Below, in pieces: positions 21,655 through 33,165 of a stretch of DNA of 64,000 nucleotides. The number at the start of each line of letters is the position of its first letter. The stretch's first letter is position 1. The notes under the pieces were generated by a model. That model saw only the letters and a program-made list of their open reading frames with translations, made no database searches and had not been told where the DNA came from. The position numbers were made by a program, and so were the translations under genes. The stretch lies in the NCBI GenBank assembly GCA_963969345.1, contig OZ017767.1, forward strand, positions 11,724,471-11,788,470, read 5' to 3'. The stretch comes from Turbatrix aceti (lineage: Eukaryota; Nematoda; Chromadorea; Rhabditida; Panagrolaimidae).

Positions 21655-22710
21655 ATGCCGAAAAAAGAAATAGGATGTCTCATGATTATGCTCTACCGAT
21701 TTGAAATGTTTTTTCTCATGATGGCTCCAGCATTGGCAGGATGGATATTCTTCTGCTGTTTCACGATTTTCTCATTGATTGCCGCTTTGCCTCTCACGGT
21801 GGCCTATGCTGCGTGGTTATGGTACGATTACGATACGCCGAGTCGTGGCTCCCGACCTTGGGCTTTCATGAAGCAGGCTCCGATGTGGCATCACCTGAGG
21901 GATTATTTTGACGCCGAGCTTGTCAAGACGGCAGATATTCCGGCGAATAAGAACTACATATTTGGCTGCCATCCACACGGTGTTCTGTGTTTTGGCACGC
22001 AGATCAACATCAATTCCGATGTCACGGGATTTGACAAAGCCTTTCCGGGCATTACAACCCATTTGGTCACGCTACCACTGCAGTTTGTCTTTCCCATCCG
22101 CAGGGAACTGCTCATGGCCCAGGGATGCATTACTTCGAATGCGTCATCCATCGAGTACATTTTGAATCTCAAGGAAAAGGGACATGCCGCAGCTCTTCTT
22201 CCCGGAGGCGCAGAAGAATGCCTGGACTCACACGCGGATAACTTTGACCTTATACTGAATAATAGAAAAGGATTTGTTAAGATTGCGATTAAATGCGGGT
22301 TTGTTTTTTTTTGTAAAATAAAATTTGTTTTTATTACAGTAAAAATTTTGCAGAGCCCATCTGGTACCCGTTTACCACTTTGGAGAAACATCGACGTACA
22401 ATCAACTACATAATCCCAAAGGTAGCTTTATCCGAAAAATTCAGTGTTTCATTAAATCGCACACTACGTTTCCACCCGCAATTCTCAATGGCATTGGCAT
22501 GTTTAATAACATTTTTGGATGGTATCCTATTCCGACCAAGCTTATTACAGTTGGTGAGTTTTTTTATTTATTTCATTTTTCGATTTTTGTTTGAAATTTC
22601 TTTTTTTTAATATTTTTATTTTAAAACGTATTTGTTTACAATTAGTCGGAGCCCCAATTGACCCCGGCCACGACGCAAATCCATCCCAAGAAATGATCGA
22701 TGCCGCGCAC

Positions 22711-23547
22711 ACAGCATTCACTTTCGCGTCAATCGAGCGTGAAAATGCATTCATTTGCGCATATAGTGTTGACTTTGGCAGCTTCGCGCATTGGCATTTT
22801 TAAATTGTTAGTGACGGCATCTGCTATAATGACTAGAGCAAGTCCTGAACTTTCAAACAAGCCACCAACGGCACGAAAACGTTGATTTTTGGCACAGCTA
22901 CGGTGATTTCCACTTTCGATTTTAAATCGTCGATTGCGGCCGTGTATGGCAATAACTAAACAATCTGGTCAACAGAAAGTTCCATCAGGTTGGTGTCAGT
23001 CGATATAGCCAAGGGCCGTTTGCTGAACATCGAAGAGGACCGAGATTCCTCACAAAAACTGTTTTACCCTATAAAAACGATCTGTTTGCTTTTTGTGCTC
23101 ATGCAAAATTGGAGAACTTTCTTTTTAGGAGTGCGTGTTTTTGATAATTTGTGCGAATGCGTGCGCATTTTTATAGGGTAAAACAGTTTTTGTGAGGAAT
23201 CTCGGTCCTATTCGATGTTCAGCAAACGGCCCTTGGCTATATCGACTGACACCAACCTGATGGAACTTTCTGTTGACCCGATTGTTCAGTTTTAGCCTTA
23301 CACGGCTGCAATCGACGGCTCAAATTTTTTACTTGAAAAGGCTGCAACTATGGCAAAACTGAACATTTTTAGGTCATCGAGGGCTTGTTTGGAAGTTCAG
23401 GACATGTCTTATTCATTTCCCTAGATGCCGTCTCTAAGAATTCAAAAATGCCATTGCGCGAAGCTGCCAAAGTCAACACTATAAGTGCGAATGAACGCGC
23501 TCATTTTTTTTTCGATTGTCGCAAAATAAGGGGAAAGTGAATGCTGC
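22711..23547. mobile_element. Foldback/MITE-like element, copy 2
   Basis: At least 837 bp, inserted in the last DGAT2 exon. The left end ACAGCATTCACTTTC is inverted at the right end, GAAAGTGAATGCTG. A long internal palindrome spans about 22970-23290. GCGCAC occurs just before the element (22705-22710) and just after the gap (23748-23753), so the target duplication is 6 bp or longer. No transposase. The missing bases under the N gap are probably only the extreme right tip. Confidence 0.75.
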
Positions 23548-23747
23548 NNNNNNNNNNNNNNNNNNNNNNNNNNNNNNNNNNNNNNNNNNNNNNNNNNNNN
23601 NNNNNNNNNNNNNNNNNNNNNNNNNNNNNNNNNNNNNNNNNNNNNNNNNNNNNNNNNNNNNNNNNNNNNNNNNNNNNNNNNNNNNNNNNNNNNNNNNNNN
23701 NNNNNNNNNNNNNNNNNNNNNNNNNNNNNNNNNNNNNNNNNNNNNNN
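23548..23747. other. Scaffold gap (200 N)
   Basis: Exactly 200 N. Coding sequence of the DGAT2 last exon resumes within 6 bp after it, so the true missing length may be very small. Confidence 0.99.
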
Positions 23748-23870
23748 GCGCACGCTAAATACGTCAACGCGCTTGTCAACCTTTTTGAAGAACACAAACT
23801 TAAGTATGGCATCTCTGCCGAAAAGCATTTGAACATTAATTGATGTTATTGTGAATCTCAATGGACGTTA

Positions 23871-25680
23871 TTAAAACCTGGACGTCAGAACAACGCGATA
23901 GGGGTGTGGCTTCATGGTTCCAGCTTCAATGCGACCGATCTTGGGTGGATTTTTTGCAGCGACGGAAAACTGAAACAAAAACCAAACATAAGAAAAGTCA
24001 AAGACCCAAAAAATTACCATAAACTGATTAACAAGGTTTGTGACGAAGAGGAAGAGCTCCATCCTGGCCAGTGCTTCGCCCGCACACGCTCTCTTTCCTA
24101 TGCTGAAGGGTAAAACATCGGGCGAGGGAGCAAAGTTTCCATCGTCGTCAATGTACCTCTCTGGTCGAAATTCTTTTGGTTCAGGAAATACGTCTTCATT
24201 GTACATGACTGCTGAAATCTGCGGCACTACAAGTGTGTCAGCAGGAATCGTGTAGTCCCCAATGACAAGTGGTTCCTCGAGACGACGGGTAAGATTTACT
24301 GGCAGCAGGTTGGTGCACCGTTGGATCTCCGTTAAAACAGCTTGCGCGTAGGGAAGGCGAGATTTGTCGGCGACAGTGATAAGTCGATCGGAACCTATTT
24401 CGCGATCAAACTCGGCATGAAGCTTGCGCTGTGCTTTGGGATACAACAACATGTACTGGAAGGCAAAGGACAGTGTCGTGGAAGTTGTCTCCTGACCCGC
24501 GGTCCACAAATCTAGCGTTGCCATTATGAGCTGGTCGTAGCTACAAAACCAAACATTTGTTTCAGTTCAAAAACATTTATTTTTTTTTATAAAACTTACT
24601 GAAACCCAACGCTTTTTTCTCCCGACGTTTCTATTTTTTTCATTTCTTGCAAAAACGCGTCAACGTAGTCACATGGCGTCGAATTGACGTCGAGTATCTT
24701 CTCATGAGCTTTAATTTGTTTCACAGCATCTTCCCTGAACGCCATCATTTCCTCCGTGACGACAGCAAGTGCTTTCTTGATGCTAGGGATTTTGGTGACC
24801 CATGGAGACTCCGAGAAAAACAAAACGCGCAGAAGAACGTTGTCAAACTGGCTGAGCATGTGCTCCAACCGCGCTTTTTTCTCGTGGAATTCGTGTTGAT
24901 GCTCGTCATCGGTGTAACGGTAGCCAAAGGTGATGCTGTTGATGATGCTGCCAACCGCCATATCCACATCCTCTTGAAGGTCGATACCCTGGCCGTCGTC
25001 AACAGCTTTGACCGATTTGAGTTTTTTTATCAGCCAATCAACCTCGCATAGGATGCGTTCCTGCATGAGGTTCTTGCCCATTCCGAAATCGCGCAACACG
25101 CGAAGCGTAAAGCGTCGCTGCTCGCGCCAGATTGGACCGTCGGTATCGATGATGCCCAATCCACCGCCCAACCAGGCTTGTTTCATGGCTGTCATCTTCA
25201 TGCGGCCTGTGAACGCGTCGCCCTGCTTAACAAAGTATCGTTGTAGCACCTCGTTGCTGTTGAACATGACGACAGGCTTCTCACCAAACCACATTGTGTA
25301 GATGTCACCGTATTGCTTCGGGAACTTAAAAATGGATCCTTCCAAGCCGTGCCATGCAAGTTGGATAAAATTTCCGAATATTGGGATTGGCGTCGGTCCT
25401 GTAAGTCAAATGATATTTACTTATTTTACAAAATAGTATTTTTTTAATTATTTATTAATATTAAAAAAAATATTTTTTTATAGTATTATTTTTTTTAATG
25501 TGCATATTTGTTACACAAAGTGCATCGCAATCAAAAAACAATGCTTTTAGGGTTCAAAAACAAAAAAAAAACGATAAACTTTTTTTTGTACTTACCTGGA
25601 GGCAAATTTCGACGCTTCCAATAGAAATTGTAAAAACTGATGAGCACGCAAAAAAGCAACAACACTGCTAGAAACGCCAT
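23871..25680 (-). CDS. Cytochrome P450 (CYP2-clan, nematode CYP33-like)
   Basis: Four exons (25680-25596, 25398-24600, 24540-24018, 23969-23871) give 501 residues, the usual length for microsomal P450s. The N-terminus is a hydrophobic anchor (LAVLLLFCVLISFYNFYW) followed by the basic and Pro-Gly-rich hinge KRRNLPPG, placing it on the ER membrane. Diagnostic motifs: I-helix AGQET (309-313), K-helix ExxR (Glu366-Arg369), FRPERY, and the heme loop FSIGKRACAG with Cys447 as iron ligand. The short intron 24017-23970 (48 bp) keeps frame if retained. Such enzymes oxidise xenobiotics or fatty acids using P450 reductase; the substrate cannot be inferred. It converges on the DGAT2-like gene with 27 bp between stops, so their 3' UTRs must overlap. 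Confidence 0.9.
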
Positions 25681-26820
25681 CACAAACCTTCAAGTATATT
25701 TTAGATACCAAGTTCTACGTTAACTTTTTATTCGACTCGCATGCCTTCAACTTTTATGCATTTCACGGTACAATGGGTGTTACGTTACCCCTTCAGTACG
25801 TCATAAGAATACCTTAATTCGATCAACTGCACAATCAATTTTTGTGTTTCAGTTTTTTGTATTTGGAATACATGGGACCAGCGTACATTAGGCACATCCA
25901 CGACGCATTTCAGCACACGAGCGACCTATTTGGCAACATTTTTGGTACACTAATTGATATTGACTTGAAGAAAAAAAAATGAACCCTTCCCGTAAATTAT
26001 TTTAACATCACTTTTTTTGGCTTCATTGTGTGCGTCTCCATAGATAATACCGTTTTATTTGGTATCATAAATGTTGAAAAACTGAATAATATGAGTATAA
26101 CTTTTGCGTATTTGTTGAAACAAGCATAAAAGAAATAACAATGCAAGTATCGGAGACAAATGATACAATTGTGGTACAAAAAAAAAGATAGTACTGTGTG
26201 TGGTCGATTTTATTGGGGGTGGTCTTTGATGATAAACACGGGAACTAAACGGTTGTCGTCACTTTTGGATATGGTAGCAGCAGCAGGATAAAAGTAACTT
26301 GGCCAAATGATTCACCGTAATCCAATAAAATATCCGTTGTTGGTCGAGAGAATTATTTGAAGTAAAAAAATCTGATGTTGTGTTGAAAAAGTTTGCAGCA
26401 GGATGAGTTATTTTTTTTTCTGATAATTCTTCGGCTCACGAGTGCAAAAAACAATACCATCGATAATTACAACTTTTTTGATATTTTTTTAGCAGCAGGA
26501 GTAGTTGATAACCAGAGATGAAAATTGACTTCGCCAGGTGATTTTCGACCGGGTTCGACCACAAAACAGTAAACAAAAAAACTACGTTCGAACTAAAAAA
26601 AGTAAGTAGATAAAAAGTGTCACACAAAATTCAATCGTATAATTCAAGGTGACAAATCAGAAAAAAATCTAAAAAAGACAGGTAAAATACAATTTCCGGA
26701 GAGTTGAAGGTGTTTGGTAGTTGTTGATAAAAATAAAAATAACAATTGAAAAATGATAAATTGTTTTTTGTTGAGCAAATGCTTGCGTTTACGACGCAAG
26801 GCTGAGTTGAGAGAACTTTT
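25681..26820. other. Intergenic: P450 promoter and titin 3' UTR
   Basis: AT-rich with no coding frame. A minus-strand AATAAA (26209-26214) could end the titin-like transcript, giving a 3' UTR of about 600 nt. Nothing else recognised. Confidence 0.45.
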
Positions 26821-29800
26821 TCACCCTGAAAAATGGAATAAAATTAAAATTCATCGTCTGCGATAAAAATTACAACAGACCATAGATACTTGCACTGTAC
26901 AAGGACAAGGACCACAAACGTGAAGAACGAGGCTTGCAGGTTGAACCACACTGGAACATGACATAAATGTGTAAATTTTGAAAACAAACACTGATGTTAA
27001 AAAATCTGCGAAAAAACTTTAATTTTTAATTTGTGGTTAAAAAATATTATTTTGTGTTTAGACAAAAATGTTAATTTCTATACGAAAAATTTAATTTCTG
27101 ATATAAAAAACTGTCGTTCGAAAAAACTAAACATTAATCGTACAAAAAAATAAAAAAACACGAATTTTTAATAAACGTAAAAAAACAATGAGAACAACAC
27201 AAAATCAACGACCAAGAATAACTAACCTTGTAACAAGATGTGAGCAGTAGCGAGATCTTCGCCCAGTAAGTTTCTCACTGTGCAAAGATACTCGCCAAGA
27301 TGACGTTCAGAAACTTGCGAAATAACAAGTTTTGTAGAATTTTCTGTTGTAATAATGTCCATGTTGTTAGACTTGCTTGATGACAACCGCTTGGATTCGT
27401 GGAACCAGCTGACAGCAGGAAGTGGCGTGCCTTCAAACTTGCACGACAATTCAGCCGGCTCGCCGAAAACAGCGGTAACAGTCACTGGGGGTTTTGTGAT
27501 TTTTGGAAGGGTGCCATTGGGTGTTTCACCAGAGAGAATTTGTAGACGAATGGATTCCTTCGATTCACCAACGCTGTTGACTGCGACGAGAGAATACTCG
27601 CCGGCATCTGAAGCGTCAACGTCCCGGATGCGAAGAATGAATTGGTTGGAGTCCGCGAGAGTGTCATATTTGTTGGAAGGAAGAAGTTGTTGGTCATTGC
27701 GGTGCCAACTGATGACAGGTTCCGGACGACCGGTTACGGTAAAACGGAGCTCAACAATGGAGTGGAGTTGGCCGGTGACTGACTTCGCCACCGCGCGGAT
27801 AGAAGGCTTGGAGTCGCCGTGAAGGGAGCGGTGTTTTTCTGAATAATGAATTTATTAATTAAGTATAATAATTAAATTAAATTAATTTAAATTATTAATT
27901 GTATTAATTAATTTTTATGACACAACTTTAAAAAAAAATAAAAAGTAAAAATAAAAAAATAAAATTTGTTTATTTGCCCACCTTGAATCACCAGCTCCGT
28001 GTAACACCGATCAGCTCCAAACTTATTTTCAGCAATGCAAACGTATTCCCCAGAGTCTTCGGGAAAACCATTCCGGATGATCAGCACAGCATCTTTTCTG
28101 TCACGGGTCGGTTGTACCGCCACCGAAGGCGACAATTCCATTTTATTGTGGAACCACCGGAAAGTGATAGGCTCAGCGCCCTGGATAACTTCTGATTTCA
28201 GGATAACGTCCTTTTCTTTTCCAGAACGGAGCGTAAATTTGACTTTTTGTCTTGTCGTCAAAAATTTAGGTGGCATCCCCTCAGATTCCTGAATCTTTGG
28301 CTTCTCAACGTCAATCACGACCTGTGATTTGGCCTGACCGACGGAATTCTCTGCAAGACAGGCGTATGTGCCAGCATCTGCGGTAGCGATGTTGTGGAAG
28401 TTGAGCGTGGCACACTCGCCGTCGTAGAGGAAGGAGTAGCAATCGGATTTGGGAATCAGGGGAGTTCCGTTGCGCTGCCACTGGATGGAGGGAGCAGGGT
28501 AGGCGGCGACGGAGCAGGAAAGAGAGAGCTTGTCTCCAGCCGTGGTCTTGAGGCGGCCGGGGAGCACTTCGATGAAGGATGGACCAACAGCGGACCGCCT
28601 CATACGCCGCTTGAGCTTCTCAATCGGCGATGACGTTCCACTGCGTTCAACTTCGATCTCAGAAGTGCAAGTGGCAAAGCCTTCGGAATTGGTGGCAGTA
28701 CAGTTGTAAAAGCCCTGATCGAAAGTTGAGAAATGATGGACTTCGAGGTAGTAAAAGTCGCCATCGTTGTAGATGCTGAATTTGTTTCCGGTTTCAAGGG
28801 TGACTCCATTACGGTCCCACTTAACATCTGGTGTTGGGTTTCCAGAAACGGCCGCCTTCAGTCGCAAAGATTTGTACTCCTCGAGGGATTTCTTAGGTTT
28901 CGGCTTCACCAAAAACTTGGGAGCACAGACCCGCTTGTTTCGGGTAATTATGACCTTTCTGATTTCATCGAGCAGGCCATCGGTAGTGCGACGAGAGGAA
29001 ATCGGAGCTGGTTCGGCGTTTTCGGATTCCAGAGACAGGGGAGCAATGACCGCGTCTTTGAGGCTCTTCGGATCTTCTCGACTTCGTCGATCTCGGCGAC
29101 GCTTGGACAGACGTCCGGCTACAGCAGCGGTATCGCCAGCTGTAAGTTCCATGTCTTCGAGGCCTTGAACGAATGCTGGAGCTGCGCCCTTCTTTTTGAT
29201 CAAAACAGGCGTGCGTGGAGAGACCTGGTCTGGCTGAGGTGAAAGTGGAAGCTCGGCCAGTACAGGCAAAGCTTCAGATTTCTGGCTTTGGAAAACAGGA
29301 ATTTCACACTGAAGGAGCTGCATGCCGGGTGACACGTGGCAGGTGGTCCGAACGGTTCCATGGATGTTAGCCGCTTCGGCTGAGTAAACACCGAGAGTTG
29401 TGAGGGTCACAGATGAAATTGTCAGCCGGCATTTTGTTGAACTGGGATAAGTGATAACAGCTTGGCGGCTTTCAATCACCGGACGATCGTTGAAAATCCA
29501 AGAAATTTCGGGAAGGGGTTCACCGGCAACTTCGACTTCTAGATCGATGGCTGATCCTATGGGAGTTGATAGATCGCGAAGACAAGTGATGAATTTGGGT
29601 GGACTGGCTGGCAAACTGCGCGCTGTTTCCCCGACGAGAAGGTAGCATTCAGACACTGCACTTCCCTGGTCGTTGGTTGCGACACAGCGATACGTTCCCT
29701 GCTGAGACTTGGTCACGGTTGAGGCTTCAAGACGAACTTCGTCGAGGTGGCTTCGCTCGGTCCAGATTCCAGCTTGAGAGTCGAGCAGGGAGATGGCGTG

Positions 29801-32800
29801 ACCATCGTCACCGACAAAGAACCAGGTGAGGATCGGTTGGGGGTCGCCGGTGACTCGGCATTTCAGGGTGACAGATTGACCGGATGCGATGCCGGTATCC
29901 GTAAGACGGGTGATAAATTCTGGAGCTTTTGTCTCAGGTTTCAGAGTTACGATTTCTGAAAATTAATTTGATAATAATTTTTACGAATTGTTTTTATGGT
30001 TTTTTTTAAACAAAAACAACTTTTTTTCAAAAAAAAACAAAATTCAATTCACAAAATCTTACTTTTCTTCGTAACATCCAACTCGAAGTCAACTTTTTCT
30101 TCGCCAAATTCATTTGTCGCCAGACAGCTGTACTTTCCACTGGATTTGATGACAGCGCACTCGATTTCGAGTACTCCTTCTCCGGCGGCAGTCAGCCAAT
30201 GTCTATAGCCCTTCTTTGCATGCGTGAACGGCCTGTCGTCCTTTAACCACTGGAGAACCGGACTTGGATCTCCAACGGCTTTGACCTTGATCTCGACTTT
30301 GCTGCCTTCAGAGACAGTGAGCTTCGGTGGCGGCTTCCGTGTGAACTTTGGTTTCTTGGCTGTGGTTTGCTTTTCATCAGAAGCAGATTCTTTTCTCTTC
30401 TTTGTGCTGTCAGATCCGAAGACCACCGCACCCGGGGTAGCACCTTCAGAAGTTTCCTTCAGGGTTACTGTAGCCTGAGTACTTTCAACTCCGAGATCAT
30501 TTTTGGCAGTGCAGAGGTAAACTCCAGCATCGGTGGCGTCAACGTTTGAAATGATGAGTGTGCAGGTGCCATCGTCGCCAAAAGTCAATTGTCTTTTTCG
30601 GTTCGATGAAATCGGATGATTGTCTTTGAACCAGTTGAACACCAAATCTGATCCTCCAAAATCGCATTGCAGGGTGATAGTCGCTCCGGGTGTTGTCACC
30701 TGATCTTTGAGTTCTTCCCTGACCTTCGGGCTTACGGATGTACTGGTTTCGACTTGAGCAAAGAATTCGGGGATTTCAGCTGTAGATGGCATCCTGGATG
30801 TTCTTCTCGAGGACGCCCTGGATGACGGGACGTAGTCAAAGAGGAAGACGTCCGCTGAACAGTGAGAGTCGCCATAAGCGTTGGTGGCAACAGCGGTGTA
30901 GGTTCCGTTGAATTCTTTTGTGAAGGTCTTGAGCTCCAGGATGTGATATTTTCCGTCTTCCTTCGATTGAGCAAGAGCGTTGTCACCGTAGACGATGGCT
31001 TTGCCGTTGAGCAACCATCTGACGTCCGGCTTCGGTTCACCTTCAACGACGCATGACAGAGTGACCATATCGCCTTCGCGCATGATTTGCTGGTTTGCAA
31101 GCTTTTCGATAAATCTCGGCATGCGTGGAACGTACTCGCCAAGTTCTTTACCCTCGACTGTCAGAGTACCCTTAGAAGAGGTTGAGCCGTGTTTGTTCTC
31201 CACCCGGCATTCGTACTCTCCAGCGTGTTCCTTCTTCGCTTCATAAATCTTCAGGAAAGCAATACGTCCGTCCACGAAATAGGTTCTCAAAACCTTAGAT
31301 TCTGCGACCAAAATGCCATTCTTGTACCACTCAACGGTTGGCTTCGGGTTAGCATCGACTTCCAATTCCAGGAGCTCCTTGTTGCCTTCTCGGATGATCG
31401 AGTCAGCAAGGTGGCGGGTGATGATGGGGGCCTTGGGGGCCCTGGTTGAAGGACTCTGTGACCGCGACCTTGTCGTGCTGAGACCAGTTGCCGTAACTTT
31501 GACTACGCCATGGGTCAGGTCTCGTCCGGAAGAATTGTCAGCTTCGCAGGTGTACTCGCCAGCATCACTGGGGGTGGCCCGCATGATAGACAGTCGAATA
31601 CAACCCTTTCGATCGACGTACTGTAGGAAACGGTTGGTCATCAGAAGCTTTAGTCCATCGTGGTACCAGGTGATAGTCGGTGGCGGACGAGCTGAGACTT
31701 CGCATTCCAAGACAATTTCACTTCCTTCGATGACTGAAGAGTTGGTCAGCGGATGCAGGAACTTGGGTGCGGTATTGAGCATATCAGCGGACGGTTGAAT
31801 GTAGACCACGCCAATAGACTTGGCAGTGCCGTATTCGTTGGTCGCGACGCAGGTGTAGACGCCGGAATGAGAAGTCTGGGCTTTGGGAATAACAAGTGAA
31901 GCTAGACCATTGTCGTAGGATGTTTCAGCAAAGGTGACAAGCTTGTCGTCTTTCAGCCAGGTGACTTCAGGTGTCGGGGTACCCGTGACGGCAACGACAA
32001 GTCGGATCTCGGTATTTTCTGGAAGATCCCTCGTTGTAGGCAAGGGCATGCGAATCGTAGGCGGAGTGCTGTCATCTGCTTCGCCGTAACGTTTCCTGGA
32101 CGGACGAACCGTTACCCGGCAGGTGGTGGTAGCTTTTCCTTCGTCGTTGACTGCTTCACAGGTATAGGATCCAGCGTGCTTCCTCTTTGTGTCAAGAACC
32201 GTAAGTGTATAGCTATTCTCATGGTTGACCATTCTGTACTCATCCCCGGAAACAAGGGGCACGTCATCGCGAAGCCACGTGACCTGAAGCGGAAGACTGG
32301 ACCGGATGACGGCTTCTAGCTTGAGCTGTTCCTTCTCGTAGACAATGTCATTGGCAAGCGGATGCACAAACTCTGGCTTGTGACGGGTGTCACTTTCGAT
32401 GACTGTCAGTCGACACTCGCTTTCACACGTGCCAAACTTGTTGACACCCACCGCACGCCATACTGCGTTGTCGTCATCCGTGCAGGAGTGAATTACGAGT
32501 TCGTATCGACCCTTGTCTTTTCGCATAAGGTAGCGGTTGTCTTTCACTACCTGAGTGCCGTTCTTGTACCAGGTAACTTCTGGTTCAGGAAGCGTGGTGT
32601 TTGTGACGGAAAGAATCATCCTGTCACCGACGTTGACTGTTTCGTCTTCGAGCAGGTAATGGAACTTGGGGGGCTGGTTTTGGAGTTCTTCAGCTTCTTG
32701 AGTGGATTTCTTGGGTTTGATATATTTATCCAGGGGATCTTCGATCTTGGCAGCAGCTTTGACGGTCAGCTTGCCCTGGCTTTCGAGTTCTTTTCCATCA

Positions 32801-33165
32801 AGTTTTCTCACAAGTTTGATGGAGTACACACCCTCGTCATCCAGGCCAATGTTTTTGATTTTAAGCGACCATCTGGAGGTATCCCTGCTAATGGCATACT
32901 TTAGCGTGTTTAGGCTGTCAATTTCAACGCCATTTTTGAACCTGAAAACAACAAAAAATGATGCATGGTGATTAATGATCATTCAAGAGGACGACACTCT
33001 TGCAAAAATGCATTTTGCTAAAAACGTACCATTGAACGTTGACTCCGGTGTCATCAGAAGCAGAAACCATGAACGTACGTTCAGGACTGCCTTCCCTCGT
33101 TTCAATGTCTCGGAGTGGGCCTGTGATTTCGAATGGCCGTTCCTTTTTCTTCTTCGAAGCTTCAT
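26821..33165 (-). CDS. ttn-1: Titin-like gene, C-terminal Ig block
   Basis: Exons 33165-33030, 32941-30063, 29955-27982, 27838-27227 and a tiny last exon 26825-26821 carrying two coding bases plus TGA. All phases agree. About 16 Ig domains of the I-set type follow one another (repeated PxF start, W in strand C, DxGxYxCxAxNxxG near the end). They are separated in places by Ser/Arg/Pro-rich linkers such as the RSRSQSPS stretch and the SSRASSRRTSR stretch. In titin and twitchin such an Ig run with basic Ser-rich linkers lies C-terminal to the kinase, at the M-line. The first exon enters in phase 1, exactly the phase in which the exon at 49710 leaves, so the two minus-strand blocks can be one gene. 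The protein end is ILLQG whether or not the last intron is spliced. Confidence 0.8.

Larger units (their letters stand above)
21655..23843 (+). pseudogene. DGAT2-family acyltransferase interrupted by a MITE-like element
   Basis: Exons 21655-22298, 22354-22553 and 22646-22710, with the remainder 23754-23843 (TGA 23841-23843). Removing the insertion, the gap and one GCGCAC copy leaves 332 codons plus stop in frame with the same phases as the minus-strand paralogue. Membrane segments fill the first 60 residues, HPHG is at 106-109, and PGGAEE follows. The family makes neutral lipid (di/triacylglycerol) at the ER. The insertion falls in the last exon after IDAAH, so only the last 30 residues are lost; a truncated protein with an altered tail could exist. 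The stop is only 27 bp from the stop of the convergent P450 gene. Confidence 0.85.
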
